Positions 1-12,509 of a DNA stretch of 64,000 nt are shown here, one piece after another (the first letter of the stretch is position 1; each line of letters begins with the position of its first letter). Made by a program: the position numbers and the translations under genes. The DNA is from Lytechinus pictus (Eukaryota; Echinodermata; Echinoidea; Temnopleuroida; Toxopneustidae). The stretch lies in the NCBI RefSeq assembly GCF_037042905.1, contig NC_087254.1, positions 15,733,103 through 15,797,102 on the forward strand, given 5' to 3'. The notes under the pieces are model-generated. The model was not told where the DNA came from, searched no databases, and was given only the letters and a program-made list of their open reading frames with translations.

Positions 1-124
1 GCAATATTGACATTCTGATCAGTTATAAGTGGAGCCAGTTGGTGTTGCGTGTGCTGTGTTAACAGCCTTTACTTGAATTACTTCATAGCATCTGTCCAGG
101 CTTCAAGAAGGTTGAGCAAAACAG
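1..124 (+). other. Possible 5' UTR exon of the CARD gene
   Basis: The segment ends with a good splice donor, ACAG|gtaagt, at 124/125. It carries no open frame of note. The first coding exon of the CARD gene (13728) opens with an acceptor and 28 bases of apparent 5' UTR, so an upstream non-coding exon must exist. This segment is one candidate. The link is inferred only from strand, donor quality and order; the real first exon may lie elsewhere in the 13.6-kb interval or upstream of the window. Confidence 0.22.
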
Positions 125-125
125 G

Positions 126-2123
126 TAAGTCCAGATAATAATCATTTTGTTTGATATCATAATGAATAAACTAAAGTATGTTTGCAATTTTGCAAATGCT
201 GTAATTGTATTCATGGTGTACGGTGGTTTAGACAAGTGGGCCACCGTCATTCTTCGAAAGCTATCTCAGCTGCATGGGTGTATTACTGATACTGATTCAT
301 GCATGTCTGCACTTGTGATGAAGGTAAACTGTTATTAAGCCGTTGGCTGCTCAATATTGTGATCCCCATATGATTTACACAGGTTCAATTTGTTTACGAG
401 AGAAAGTAGGGGTATATCTTACGCTATTAAAGAATGTTTAAACTTATTAGAGACTAAACAAGGTTAATTCCTTTATTACAATTTACCATAGTAAAAAAAA
501 TGCCATGGCAAATCAGACCAACCAAACATTTTGACCAGTTCTAGTGGCATTACATAAGTGCAAACGGGGTAAAAAAAATAATTAAAAAAAGAATCGGCAA
601 TAAAATTGTGAAGTATTCTGTTCTCTTCAGGGGGTCAGGGGCGGCTCAACTGGGAGGAATTGGGGCGACTTCCCCCTCCCATGATAATACAAGAAGTGAA
701 AAGAAAAAGAAAAATTAGGGACGGGGAGAAATGGTAAAAGAGTGTACCAGGGGGAAATCTAGGACATGTAAGAAAAGAGAGGAGGGGGTGTTTGAAGAGT
801 GTACAGATGGGAGATCTAGGCCATGTAACTGTAAAATAACCCTGATTCTTTTGAGATTTTAACTGATATGAAATCACATTCAAGTCGTCTCCCACCCCCC
901 CCCCTCTCCTATCAAATATGATTTCACTAATTAAATTAACTAATTTCATTAATTAAAGAGGGGGCGCTTTTTAAAGAGACTGTTCAGAGGGGAGATCTAG
1001 GCCATGTAAGAAAGGGGTGGTGGTTAAAGAGAGTACAGAGGGGAGATCTAGGCCATGTAAGAAAAGAGGGGGGGGGGGTGGTTTAGGAGTGTACAGAGGG
1101 GAGATATAGGCCATGTAATTAAAGAGGGTGCGCTGGTTTAAGAGTGTACAGATGGGAGATCTAGGCCATCTAACTGTAAAATAACCCTGATTCAATTGAG
1201 ATTTTAACTGATATGAAATCACATTCAAGTCTTCTCCCACCCCCCCCTCCCAAATATAGTTCCATGAAAATTTTTCTCTAATTTTTCTGTTTTTAAAACA
1301 ACTTGTCGTTAGTGTAAACATCCCCTCTGACAATTAACTTCCATGCACGGAGTCAACTAAAACTACAGTAATTCAAAACCTTTGTGGAAATATCAGTATC
1401 GTTTTAGATAATGACGATACTGATACAATGGTACCTATTACATTTACTAGCACGATATGAACCAGTGGTTGTCGACCGCAAATGGACTCCTCTTCAATTG
1501 GATATCTCAATGAAAAAATATTATGAGTACTCTCGTTACTTACCACAGTATCTAGAATATTCCACATTGTCTTGTCTTGTTGGAAGTTCTTTGGTTTCAT
1601 TTTGATAAGTTTAATTTTGATACTAATCCTAGCTTGCTGTCAATATCTGCCGACGCGGCATTTATCCCAGTCGAGAATCGAGTCATCCCGAACTTCTGAA
1701 GTGAATCCCGAAAAATAGTATGGGGAAGACAATTTTACTCGAGCGGAAATCTATTCTACACTAGTTAGAAGAGAATGGCAATACACACATTTTCAAGGCC
1801 TAATTAAATACAGTTTTAATTGTCTCGCGTATAAAAAAGGGCGAGACTATACGCGCCGCTTTTCCGACGGCGGCTTAGTCAACATCGAGATCTTAACCCA
1901 AGGTTAAGTTTTTGAAATGTCATCATAACTTAGAAAGCATATGGAAAGCATATGAAAACATATTAGTTAATAAAACTTAGACATAAGGGTAATGAAGTAT
2001 TACTAAACATCCTGCTCGAGTTTCAGGTCACATTATCGAGGTCAAAGGTCATTTAAGGTTAATGAAGTTTGGCCATGTTGGGGGTAATTGTTGAATTGCC
2101 ATCCTAACTTTAAAAGTTTAACT
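126..2123. other. Non-coding stretch outside the 634-1260 repeat
   Basis: Apart from the minisatellite at 634-1260 I see no gene or recognisable element. Short open frames here show no family signature. Confidence 0.5.
634..1260. repeat. G-rich minisatellite / duplicated MITE fragment
   Basis: The word GGAGATCTAGGCCATGTAA and close variants recurs about five times between 810 and 1170, each with a nearby GTGTACAGAKGGG and G-runs. A longer block ending in GAAATCACATTCAAGTC and a C-run occurs twice, near 826-905 and 1170-1250. So a roughly 340-bp segment containing a roughly 55-bp minisatellite has been duplicated. The left edge CAGGGGCGGCTC at about 638 resembles hAT-type ends seen elsewhere in the window. 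The open frames across it are repeat translations, not genes. Confidence 0.7.
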
Positions 2124-3030
2124 CCTCAAAAAAAGTTTGGAAATCTGAATTTGATCGATAATCCCTCCTCGATTTTACTAAATATCAATGTGTTATTAAT
2201 ATCAATGTATAGAGCATTTAATTTTCTTTAAAATGATACCCTACATGATATGATTATGGTTCACATGGAGGTACAGTGCCTTGAAATGTGGGGCACGGTC
2301 AAAATTCAAAAGTTGCAAAATGACACAAAATTGAAAGTCACTGTTCTTTTTTTCAGTGGTGATGTGTGTGTTTCTCAGCGGTTTCTTTTAATTATTTTCA
2401 TGCACCTTAACATCAACATTAGTATGGAATCAAACACACCTCTGCACAAGCAAACACATAACAAACAAACAAACATGCATGAGTATTTCAAACCACGACT
2501 CAAACCATGTTATCTCACAGAACCATCACTACAGAAGCAGGGGCTTGATTTGAATGGATTTTCATCTCTAGATCTATTGACACAGACAAAATAATCATGT
2601 TCTGTATTGATCCATCATGACTATTTCTGCTCGTTTTGCAGCTTTTCAATTCAGACCTCATCCAACACTTTTGAATCCTGCTCTTTTTGTGATGGCATGA
2701 TCATAACAAGCATGGTATCATTTTAAAGAGAATTAAATGATCTTTTGAATGATGTAAAATATGCATTGCATAAAATTGGGAGTTGGGAGAAACTAATGGC
2801 CAAACTCAGATTTCCAAACTTTTTGCTCGTTTTGCAGCTTTTCAATTCAGACCTCATCCAACACTTTTGAATCCTGCTCTTTTCGTGATGGCATGATCAT
2901 GCATAACAAGCATGGTATCATTTTAAAGAGAATTAAATGATCTTTTGAATGATGTAAAATATGCATTGTGTGAAATTGGGAGTTTGGAGTAATTGATGGC
3001 CAAACACAGATTTCCAAACTTTTTTTGAGG
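2124..3030. mobile_element. Non-autonomous TIR element, copy A (internally duplicated)
   Basis: The ends are perfect inverted repeats of about 24 bp, beginning CCTCAAAAAAAGTTTGG at 2124 and its complement ending at 3030. The interior has no coding capacity. A block of about 190 bp beginning TGCTCGTTTTGCAGC is present twice in tandem (from about 2632 and about 2822). Copy B at 15968-16690 carries that block once and is otherwise very similar. The superfamily cannot be assigned from a transposase because none is present. Confidence 0.75.
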
Positions 3031-5087
3031 GGTTTAGTTAACGAAATGTGGACATTGGGATCAAGGCCAAAATTCATTTAGGGTCAATCAACGTAGAATT
3101 GTATGAATAGTGTGTTTTTTGTATAATTATTTTATAGTCATTTTCAAAGTCTGAACTGCTGCTATATGTAGTTTAAAAACTAAATGGATCTAGTTTATGA
3201 ACTTGGACATTAGGTAATCAAGTATCGCTGATCATCTTGCACGAGTTTTATGTCACATGATCAAGGCAAATGGTCATTTAGTGTCAATGAACTTAATCAT
3301 TTATATTGAAACATTTTAGTCATTGCTTTATTGAATCGCGTAATGCAGGGAGACTGGAGTTCCACTCCTATGAATCAATATGCATTCTGTTTCTATGTTG
3401 GTGTTCACTTGAAATGATCGGACATTGTAATATATGGTGTCTGCATAGGCCTACTAGCCAACCGTCCATATTTTGAGGAAAGAAAAAAAGAACATTTCAC
3501 TCACATTGACTCTGTGTCCTTATTTTTTTAAAAGTTGTCTGTGAGGTTGTGTAGAATGTTAGCAATGTTCCATATGTTTTGTGCATCCTTTGTCCCTATT
3601 TATGGACTTGTAATGTTGGCAGGTTTGTGCGTGGCCATATTGAATAAAAACTGACCATTATGGACCAGTATGCCATGCCGTAGGGACAATGGCGTGTAGA
3701 TGGGGGTTTGGGGATCATAGACCCCCAAAATTTCATGCTCCTATATACCCCCTCCCTCAGAAAAAAAAAAAAAAAATGAGAAAATGAAAGAAAGGTAAAG
3801 GAAAGGGAGTTTCTATGTTATATTATTTTTTGATATGTAAAAATCTATCACAAAATTAGAATTTTATATAAAAAAAGGTCAAAGGTTTAGCTCACTCTCA
3901 CTCGGATCGCTCGCTCGCATCTTTTTAGGAAATTCGCTCATAGGCCAGTTGGCCCCATCTTTAGTTTTGGCCCACTGCTTGGAACCCAAACAGGCATAGT
4001 CATGTAACTTGTGGTTCGGGGTTCTTCAATCATTGCCACTAATTTTATTGTAAAATTCACTTTGTACATAATGACATATATCTATCTGATAATGTATAGG
4101 CCCTATTGTGTTTTTTTTTTACATGCAATTACACACCAACCCACTTTCAAAAGGTGGCAAAGATAATGCGGCGAAAAGGATTGATTTACTTCTGCTGATA
4201 GAAGGAATATAATAAATATAAGGAAATAAACGTCAGAACACTGCACCGAGACTCCAAAAGTCATTAGATTTCGCTATCATGTCCACATACAAGTAAGCAT
4301 ACTTAACCATGCATGTTGACAATTGTATTCCAACGTTATTGTTTCTTGATAAGGACTAGCTAGCTTAACGCGGTTAATGAGAAAAGTTCAACATAAAACA
4401 TGATAATGTGATGTTTGGATTTCAAAGGTTCTCGTTATTGTTTCGAGTTGATATATGACATATTGTTTGGAGTAATTCGCTTAATCATTGTGTGATTATC
4501 ACCCTCCGATGAAAAGGAAGATTTAATACATAATGTCTGGAGGCAGCAAGAACGAACAAAGCTCAGAGTAACCCCATGCACGCAAAACATTACAAACGGT
4601 TTAGAATGCGAAAGTTTTTTTTCCGGTTCATGCCCATTAAAGGCCCGGTTCCACTGCACTTACGGATGCAATGAGGATGTAAAACAGAAAAGAAGTTCTT
4701 GCCATCCGTTGGAAAACGCTATGCATCCGTTGTGTATCCATTGCATACGTGCTACATACGCTCTATCCATCGAGCATCCGTCCACTGTGATTTCATTCGC
4801 GCAAAAAGTTTTGAGCTGCCCAAAACTTTCAGAACGGATGAACTTTCCGCCGTGTACGATGTAAGTTAAGTCACTGAACTTATTACCAAGAAACTCCCCC
4901 GAAAATGAAATGCTCAACTTCTAATCCCCATCTGTACATAGCAAATGCATTGATCAAATTTACAGATAGATTAATATCTTTCATTTAACACAAAACAGAG
5001 GTTTCTATTAAAAGAAAATGAAAAATGAAAAAGTACAGAATGAAATTTATACCATGCAGTCTAGTATTGGTATTTGTATTAATAAAG
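3031..5087. other. Non-coding stretch with minor repeats
   Basis: It contains an A-run near 3761, a G/C-run repeat fragment at about 3690-3770, and at 4640-4800 a fragment rich in the word GCATCCGT. No gene is supported. Confidence 0.45.
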
Positions 5088-5582
5088 AGCAAGTTCACCC
5101 TGAAGAAACGCTAGTAGAAAAATATTAAAAAAAAAACATCGGAGAAGGTTTGAGGAAAATCAATTAAAGATTAAGAAAGTATAGATTAAGAAATTATAAT
5201 TTTAGGTTTTGGATTTGTGACGTCATAAACGAGCAGCTGCCCAAATATGTCATGTAATATAAAACGCATAAATTTCAATTTTTTATGGTTCGTAATAACT
5301 TATTTTTGTTTTCTTTGTAGGAACGAGTGTGACGTAATTTGTCTATTGATATACTGAAGGTACAGTAAAAATTATTTTCAATTTTCTCAGAAAATGACAA
5401 TTCATTGATTTTTCCCCCATACGATATGTAGGAAAGCTGCTCGCATATGTCGTCACAAATCAAGTAAATAAAATGCTATAATAACTTATACATTCTTCGG
5501 ATTTTTCTCAAACCTTCGGCAATATCTTTTTCTATTATTTTACTTTCAGTTTTACAATAAACTTTTTGTTAGGGTGAACTTC
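5088..5582. mobile_element. Inverted-repeat element of the 'TTCACCCT' family
   Basis: The left edge reads GCAAGTTCACCCTGAAGAAA and the right edge reads TTTGTTAGGGTGAACTTCCC, so the ends are complementary. Related edges (GGCAAGTCSACC with GGTGGACTTGCC) occur at 59744-60346, and related fragments at 5863-6195 and 48260-48660. The interior encodes no protein. Confidence 0.55.
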
Positions 5583-5650
5583 CCATTTTAAACAAATGAG
5601 AATCATTAGACACGGAGTAGCGATTGCAACAGTACCGGTAACACGGAGAG

Positions 5651-5821
5651 CAGTGGCGTACCTAGGATTTTCCAGGATTTTCGTCAGGGGGGGGGGGCAA
5701 AAAGGTATTTCAAGCTCGTCAGGGGGCAGGGATACATGCATGGGTTGTGGCTTTGAATGGGTGGTGGCTCGTCAGGGGGGACAGACTGCCCCTCTGCCCC
5801 CCCCCCGTAGGTACGATAGTG
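5651..5821. mobile_element. hAT-type MITE with perfect 8-bp TSD
   Basis: The element runs from CAGTGGCGTACCTAGG to CCGTAGGTACGATAGTG. These ends are imperfect inverted repeats and start with the hAT-like CA(G). It is flanked on both sides by the direct repeat ACGGAGAG (5643-5650 and 5822-5829). The 171-bp interior is G/C homopolymer rich and non-coding. TIR style and an 8-bp duplication fit the hAT superfamily. Confidence 0.8.
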
Positions 5822-5862
5822 ACGGAGAGAAAGAACCAGGGTACACGGACATTTCAAAGGAC

Positions 5863-6195
5863 TGAAGGTGACAAAATTCGGCTTTCCTTGAGAAAAAGCT
5901 CTACTAGAAGTAAAAATACTGTAGTAAAACACCCTGATAACAAAGTAATTTTTCGGCTTTTCTATCCTCTATTTTTCATGTTATTCCGTTTCGATTCGTG
6001 ATTAGGGACGGGGAGGCTGCCGGTGTAGCTGCGGATACGGTGCCAAGCAGATACAGTTCTAGGAAATTCTGTGAAATTAAGCGAAACTTTAAAATATGAT
6101 AACTTTCTTATTTTACTTCCGATTTTGTTATGCTTGTTGGAATTTTCTAATTTCATTAAAATCAAATTTTTGTTGGGGTGGACTTGTCCTTTAAC
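5863..6195. mobile_element. Fragment of the 'GGTGGACTTGTCC' inverted-repeat family
   Basis: The right edge at about 6175-6195 reads TTTTGTTGGGGTGGACTTGTCC followed by TTTAA. It is preceded by the AAACTTTAAAATATGATAAC block that also occurs in the 59744-60346 element. The left end is not clear, so this is a partial copy. Confidence 0.45.
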
Positions 6196-6792
6196 TGTAT
6201 ACGGATAGCCAATGGTAAACAACAACGGTAAACAACTAACGAGTTTACATATTTAAAGTAAATATTTCTCCTTTGGTAAAAAGTTTTATCAGTGGCATCT
6301 GATGATTGACATGCATGAATTCAGTTCATCATGTTTTTATTTATTAGAACATATTTATTTAGGACCAAAAGATCAGCATAAAACTGTTTTTCATCAATGA
6401 TCTGATGAAGATATAAAGAACAACAAAATTCATCATATCATACATGAAAATAAATTCAAAATCTGAGTCAAAGATAACAACGCTTGGTAACATAAATAAA
6501 CAAATATATTGACCTAAATGATAACATGAATAAAACTAAAATATTTAAGTTATCAAAACGGAACGGTTACTAATTATAAAACTACTAATGGTATAATTTA
6601 TTCACTGATAAAAAAACACTGAATTAATATATAATGAATTAATTATTGCATTATAGGAAATATATAGAAAATCGGGTGAAACAATAACAATAAGGTATTT
6701 ATGTAGATGTATGTCTAAAACTATAAAATATCAAAGGGTTAAGATCATTACAGAATTGTGTATTACAATAAAGAAAATGTAAGTAAGGGTTA

Positions 6793-7062
6793 TTATAGAC
6801 AAAAACATTGGATTTCAAATACTATCTGGAAAGAACTGAATGGTAAAGGAATATCGGTAATAACATGAAAAGTAAGGAAAAATGAAAATAGAAATGCATT
6901 CATATTTGCTCGTAATAATTGTGTATGACAGCCAATGTGAGGTGAAAATTGACATAGTATCATAAAAATACATTTTTTAAAGGATAATTTGAAAGAATTT
7001 ACTGAAAGTGCATTCTTAAGTGAATCTGGCAAATTGTTCCAGACCCGTGCGGCGGAGAACAT
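6793..7062 (-). pseudogene. LINE reverse-transcriptase C-terminal tail fragment
   Basis: The reading frame begins with FSAARVWNNLPDSLKNA and continues SVNSFKLSFKKCIF. This is the short W-N-x-L-P / SF-K block typical of the extreme C-terminus of CR1/jockey-type LINE polymerases. Nothing upstream on this strand extends the homology, so it is a 3' remnant. The last part of the frame no longer looks like protein. The assignment rests on the motif alone. Confidence 0.5.
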
Positions 7063-7662
7063 AAACTATTTATTGAAGCATTCAATATTCATATTATAAG
7101 TTTAGGTGGAACAACATTTAGTGTTAATTAATTACGTGTTACATGTTATTAGCCCTACTGCATGCCTACTGGTCACCAACACCAACATATACTTTTCTAT
7201 GGAAAGGGTTTGTCGTATTTTAATAACTATTAGTTCAGTCTTCTTAATAATATACTTTGAACGAATATATCGCTCATCAAACATGCCGAATAATAAGTAA
7301 GGCTCACTAAACATGTTCGTATGTATGACAAAATGAATATATCATAACTCCTCTCTTTTCTCTCCCGAGTCTCTCGCCATTTATTACATCCATTTCTCAA
7401 CAATGGATGAGTTTGTGCTCATAAGCTGCGGTTATATTTCCAGTATTCACCCATGCATACACATCCCATGTCGGATCAAACAAACGAGCAAACAATTGAA
7501 CATGACAAAGTTAATATGAAACTGGATTTGAACATGCTAAGTCAACAAAACGCGATAAAGCTGATGAGCTCGAAGGGTAGACCTACTAACGAACAATGAG
7601 AAGTATGAAACCACGTAGACGCCCCGGAGGCGTATTTTTTACCGGCCCACACATCCCCAGAA

Positions 7663-7746
7663 TACGGAGCCCGCCAGGTGTATTTCGTGGGAACGAAATA
7701 ATGTACGGAGATTTTTTTCTCCTCATGTCACCTGGCGGGCTCCGTA
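7663..7746. repeat. Perfect 18-bp inverted repeat, 48-bp spacer
   Basis: TACGGAGCCCGCCAGGTG at 7663-7680 is exactly complementary to 7729-7746. The spacer holds a second palindrome, ATTTCGTGGGAACGAAAT. It could form a cruciform or be the core of a miniature element. Confidence 0.75.
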
Positions 7747-7749
7747 CCA

Positions 7750-8694
7750 GAAAGAGTATGGTGACAGGTAATAAACATTTTTCGCATCGCGACGCAGAAC
7801 GCTTTCAACAACATAGCAAATATATTGTCAAATACCCCTCCTTAGTATATACATTAGTGCTACAGTGTTTACATCTAAATAAATTCATAAAATTTTGCTG
7901 ACTATTTTGCAAATTTATATCATATTACCCTTGTATAAAACTTCGATAGGGCGTCTACACCTAACAAGCTTTGCTTTTAAGTAGACCCCTCCACTTTTTC
8001 ATTTTATTGGTACGTCTAAAAACTGCATTTGTTATGCAGTTGATGTATTCTTTTAATGGAAATGGTTTATTATGAAATGTACTTTGATGATTTGTGAAAT
8101 ATGAATAAATAAATATATCAATGAATAAATAAATGAATGAATTTAAAAGAAATAAATAAATGAATAAATAAATAGATATATAAATGACAAAGAACAACCA
8201 AGAAGTCCTTGTCGGCAGTAGGTGAATCCAAACAGCAGTTTTGTCCTGTACCCCGAAAACAACATATTTCCAATTTTTCAAAGACCTCATATTTGTTCAT
8301 TTTGGTTTGACTTTTATTTTCAATATATTTACTGTGGTCTTAAATTCGCTCTACGTCGCGAGGTGAAAATTCCCTCGTGAAAAAATAAGACCGATAGTAA
8401 ATCTTTCATCCTTTTACATACCTTTTTGTAATGATATTCTATTGTCCCTCTTGAAAACGAAATATTATTAATGAATAAGAATATCAAACTACACATGAAT
8501 GTAACCATCAAGATATACAGAAGAAAAGTTCATACAATAATATAGTAGAAACTCTACATGGTAGTTTTATTTGTCATGTATAGGCGTGTTCATGAATTTT
8601 CTCACATTATTTCATTAATAGGGGAAAACAATTACTTGACTCAAGGATCATAGAAAAATGTCGAAGTACACGTGGTATATATATACACACACAT

Positions 8695-8733
<39 letters not shown>

Positions 8734-9494
8734 GTTCATAAACGATGGAAAATTTCATATTTTGTAGGAAAACAACTGCTCTCTAACATCATTGGCCATA
8801 CTTTGCATGGTTTTCATCTACAACCAGCGGAACTTTTTTTGACGAAGCACGATGTCAAATCGCCCACAATTATGTTACTATGTATCAGATATATCAATCG
8901 TATCATTACATTTCACGTGGATATTTGTGATCCGAATGTCATATTCATGGTTTAGATAAACTTCGTTGAACATAGATAAAGGACAAAATGACGGGGGAAG
9001 TTATTCCCACGGTGGAGCGAAAATTTGGAATTGATTCTGAATCCGAAATCAGTAGCCATTGTGTTCAGAATTAATGAAATATGAAAACTGTTCTTTAGAC
9101 ATACAGCCATCTACCTTTTGAAAGACTTATTGCTCTCCGTTCTGTTTTTTCTTTATAGTAAAGAAAATAAATCATCACTCTAAAACACTGAGTTTTAATG
9201 TTACCAAATATTTGGTAGAAAGGGAACATGCATGTTTGCTAGGTATTTTTTTTACCGCATATTGGGCTATTTCAACGCAACACTGCGTTAAATTTACAAA
9301 ATATTTGGTATCTTTTTACCCTACCAACATGCATGTTCCCATTTTTTCACCAATATTGGGTAAACTTTTTTTTCGAGTGAACAAGGTAAATAAATCAGCA
9401 ATACAATAATCAACAAGTGGTGGATGCATTGTTCGTTTTTGTGGACTTAAATGAACAACACAATTCAAAAGAATATATGAATAATCAAGACATC
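7750..9494. other. Non-coding stretch with simple repeats
   Basis: It includes an AAAT/AATG-type microsatellite at about 8100-8190 and a (TA)n run at about 8693-8730. A 12-kb-type palindromic word (GCATCGCGACGCAGAACGCTTTC) near 7786 resembles an end found again at about 12515, 43800 and 47665. No gene is supported. Confidence 0.5.
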
Positions 9495-9594
9495 AAAGTT
9501 GGTGCTTTATTGGTCAATATATCAAAACTAATGCAATATGGATAGGGAAAAATAGATTTTGTAAAAAGCAACTTCTTCCTGAGCATAAATTAAA

Positions 9595-10224
9595 TTGGGT
9601 ATCAGAGGGCTAATCCAGGTACTGAATTATTTATTGCTTTCACTTCCAGAACCAAGTCAGGCAATAATGATATATATAAATTGTTCATTTCATGCTTTTA
9701 TATGGGGAAACAAACCTGATGAAATAAGTAGAAGGCAAATGTGTCAACTGTATGATAAAGGCGGGGTTAAAATGATAGATATTTTCATACATGCTAAATC
9801 TCTGAAGATTTCATGGATAAGACGATTTTTAAATGATTCTCAAAACAGTTTTACTTTTCATATGTTCAATGTTTTCTTAAATCAAACACACAACTTTCAC
9901 TTGTACATGGGCTCACATTATTACATAACATTGGCAGACACGAGTTACAATCCATTTTGGAAAGAAGTTTTACTTGCTTGGTCAGACTGGCTTGAATTGT
10001 TAATTGATGACATAGCCTGTCAGCCTCTCTGGAATAACCGTCGAATAAAAATAAATAACAAACCAATCTATTTCAGGTCTTGGGATTTACGAGGAATACA
10101 TTTTGTTAATGACATTCTTAGAACAGATGGTACCTTCTTTCCATACTTTGAATTTCAACGTGCTTATGGTATACAAACCAATTTTCTACAGTATTACGGT
10201 CTTTGTGACGCAATTAGCAGGTGA
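9595..10224 (+). pseudogene. LINE ORF2 fragment, RT C-terminal region
   Basis: This frame carries the post-RT block with FIWGNKPDEI, a GG-KM-D motif and SWIRRF, followed by roughly 120 residues typical of L1/Tx1-like LINE tails. It ends by a stop just where the next frame starts, so the coding sequence was broken by a small indel. No endonuclease or catalytic FADD-type RT box is present because the element is 5'-truncated. Confidence 0.75.
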
Positions 10225-10925
10225 TTAGGTCTGATTTTCCCACAGATTCACATATAATTACTAAATCTATTGAACCAATCATTCCTTGTTGTGAAAACAC
10301 GTGTTGGTTGCTCAAATATATATCGCTCTTTTTTAACTTTAAAGTTGAACAATGTAAGGCTCTTGTCAGCTGGAAAGGTCTGTTCGGTTTTCGAGATGAC
10401 CTTTGGGTTGCTTTTTGTTTGATTCCTTTTCAGGCAACAATGGGTATAAACATAAGATGGTTTCAAATTGAAATTAAAAAAAAAATATTGTATATGAAAT
10501 ATTCTCTGTTGAAATTTGGTATAGTAACAAATATGAAATGTACTTTTTGTATTGATAACGATGAAACAATTATGCATATATTTTGCCTTTGTACTCATTC
10601 TAATGTAATATGGTCGAGAATAGAATCATGGATATTTCAAAATACTCGAGAGGTGATTGTATTAACGAATGAAAACAAATTGTTTGGATTTTGTGGTACA
10701 AATAATAATGCTCTTAACTGTGTCATGGTGATTGTAAGAAAAGATATATACTTAGCCAAATTGAGAAATGAGTTACCTTCATTTACCACAATTATGTCGG
10801 CTTTGAAACATTATTATGAAATGGAAAAATATATTTATGAAACAAATTTCAGAGCAAATAAGTTCAGAAAGAAATGGTTTCGTTTCAGAAACTTTTTCGA
10901 ACAAGCTGGCAATCTGTCACATTAA
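10221..10925 (+). pseudogene. LINE ORF2 fragment, C-terminal zinc-knuckle region
   Basis: This continues the preceding frame after a frameshift. The diagnostic block is C-T-F-C-(x7)-M-H-I-F-C-L-C, the Cys/His motif near the C-terminus of L1-like polymerases. Basic, aromatic-rich residues follow up to the stop at 10925. The 3' UTR and A-rich tail extend to 11173. Confidence 0.75.
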
Positions 10926-11346
10926 CAAACGTAATTATTACCAGTGTTTATTTCTTAGATATATGTATCAGATCTCTTATTTTTCTTGCAAAATTTGCTT
11001 TGGCTGTGACAACTTGATTGTATAATAAATCAGTTTGACTACATGTCTATGTATTATGAATTATGTATGTACCATGTTTATTTACTGTTTGTCTGAAAAA
11101 TTATAAATGTTTATACAATGTGACTATGCTTTTTGAAAATAAAGAACCCTGTGGAAGGGGAAAAATGAAAAAAAAAGTTGGTGCTTATCTCATTAAATTT
11201 TAAACCAACATGTCACTTTAGTACCAATAACCTTCCTCTGATCATGCGCAGAGTGGAACTACGAACTGGCTTATTACAATGAATAAATTAAGCCACGTAC
11301 GAAGTGAAAAAAAAGTAGAAAAAGCAGTAGGTTCACCAGGATGGTG

Positions 11347-11510
11347 TTTCATAAAGCTGTTCGTAAAGTTACGCACAACTTTACGAACGACTGGAACATG
11401 TTCTTAGGTCATAAATCAATTATACAGGGACATCACATAGCACAAGATAGGATCACCAGTCGTGCGTAAAGTTGTTCGTAACTAACGAACAGCTTTATGA
11501 AACGGGCCCC
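11347..11510. repeat. Fold-back element with GGGGCCCGTTTCATAAAG-type end
   Basis: The left arm TTTCATAAAGCTGTTCGTAA is the complement of the right arm ending in ACAGCTTTATGAAACGGGCCCC. Inner arms repeat GTTCGTAA / TTACGAAC words. It is non-coding with no clear target duplication. The GGGCCC-TTTCATAAA terminus recurs at 27721 and 29673. Confidence 0.65.
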
Positions 11511-11558
11511 AGGCCTCTAAATTGAATTCTAATGCATATTCATGAACTTCTACAATAT

Positions 11559-11812
11559 AGTACCGAAGCGATGACGTCAGTTTCCATTGTGTCATGGCAG
11601 CCTGGTTCTAAACGAATGAGCCCGCCGAATGAAAGCGTGTGTTTCTCATAGGACACAATGGCTGTTATCGGAATTTGATCGCTTGCAACCTATTTTTCAG
11701 ACGAGCCAAAGTCATACAAATGTGTACAGACGATCGTCAGCCGCGATTCTGTTTAGAACCAGCCCACCATGGCACCATGGCAAGTTGGCAACTGACGTCA
11801 TACTTCGGTACT
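11559..11812. mobile_element. MITE with AGTACCGAAG termini, copy 1
   Basis: The ends are inverted repeats AGTACCGAAG...CTTCGGTACT, each continued inward by TGACGTCAGTT / AACTGACGTCA and a CCATGG-containing block. A second copy lies at 25338-25586 and shares the whole interior, including CAGACGATCGTCAGCCGCG. Non-coding. Confidence 0.8.
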
Positions 11813-12346
11813 GTATAAGATCTCTTCGCACGAAATTCGCGCTTTGTTTAAACATGCTAAAGCTCATTTTGCAAGTATCCTTATAATTCCAGACAAGGAT
11901 TTTAGATTGATGAAGTATCAGCATGATTTTTTACTGCATATTTTTATGTGAATATCGTCGTATCCAAAAAAGAAAAAAAGGCAAAGTGAACAGCATCAGA
12001 CTTCTTATATCCTCCAATATCAAACCTGACCTTCAAACATGTATCAATTGCAGGTGAACGTACTATCGTTTCAAAGCAGACCACAAGTTTTGAAAGAAAT
12101 CAATCAGGACCTAATATGAGGAAGGAAACCATTGGCAACATTGATGTCCGTAATCAGTTCGATCACAATTTCATTCAACCCATGCCAATTGCTTACTTTC
12201 CTTTTCCGGTACCGCTCCAGACTTCGATCCGAACCCAGGATATCGGGGACCATTGAATGACTCATAAACCTGTTGCATATATAATATCACACTCGGTTTC
12301 CTGTGTTTGCCTGTAGGGCATGTAGGGTGGAAGGTTTCGTACACCA

Positions 12347-12494
12347 GGGGAGCGTTTCATCAACATTTTTGTCCGACAAGTTGTCAGATCTGACATCTTT
12401 CCTTAATTCTGATTGGCTGAGAGGTGCTGTTACTATGGTAATTGTCGGATAAAACAGAACTTGTCGGACAAAGTCCCTTCATGAAACGCTCCCC
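12347..12494. repeat. Fold-back element, GGGGAGCGTTTCAT ends
   Basis: GGGGAGCGTTTCATCAAC at the left is mirrored by CTTCATGAAACGCTCCCC at the right. Inner words TTGTCCGACAAG and CTTGTCGGACAA are also complementary. No target duplication is evident. Confidence 0.65.
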
Positions 12495-12509
12495 TGATTC
12501 CCCCAAAAA

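Larger units (their letters stand above)
9508..11173 (+). mobile_element. 5'-truncated LINE (L1/Tx1-like) with 13-bp TSD
   Basis: The insertion is flanked by the direct repeat AAAGTTGGTGCTT (9495-9507 and 11174-11186). It encodes the C-terminal half of a LINE polymerase: FIWGNKPDEI, GGVKMIDI and LKISWIRRF blocks (from 9595), then a CCHC-like CTFCIDNDETIMHIFCLC region. A frameshift near 10221 splits the two frames. Near 9600 the upstream piece (KKQLLPEHKLNW) joins the later domain without the expected intervening residues, which suggests an internal deletion. AATAAA lies near 11139, followed by an A-rich tail. The copy is dead. Confidence 0.85.
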
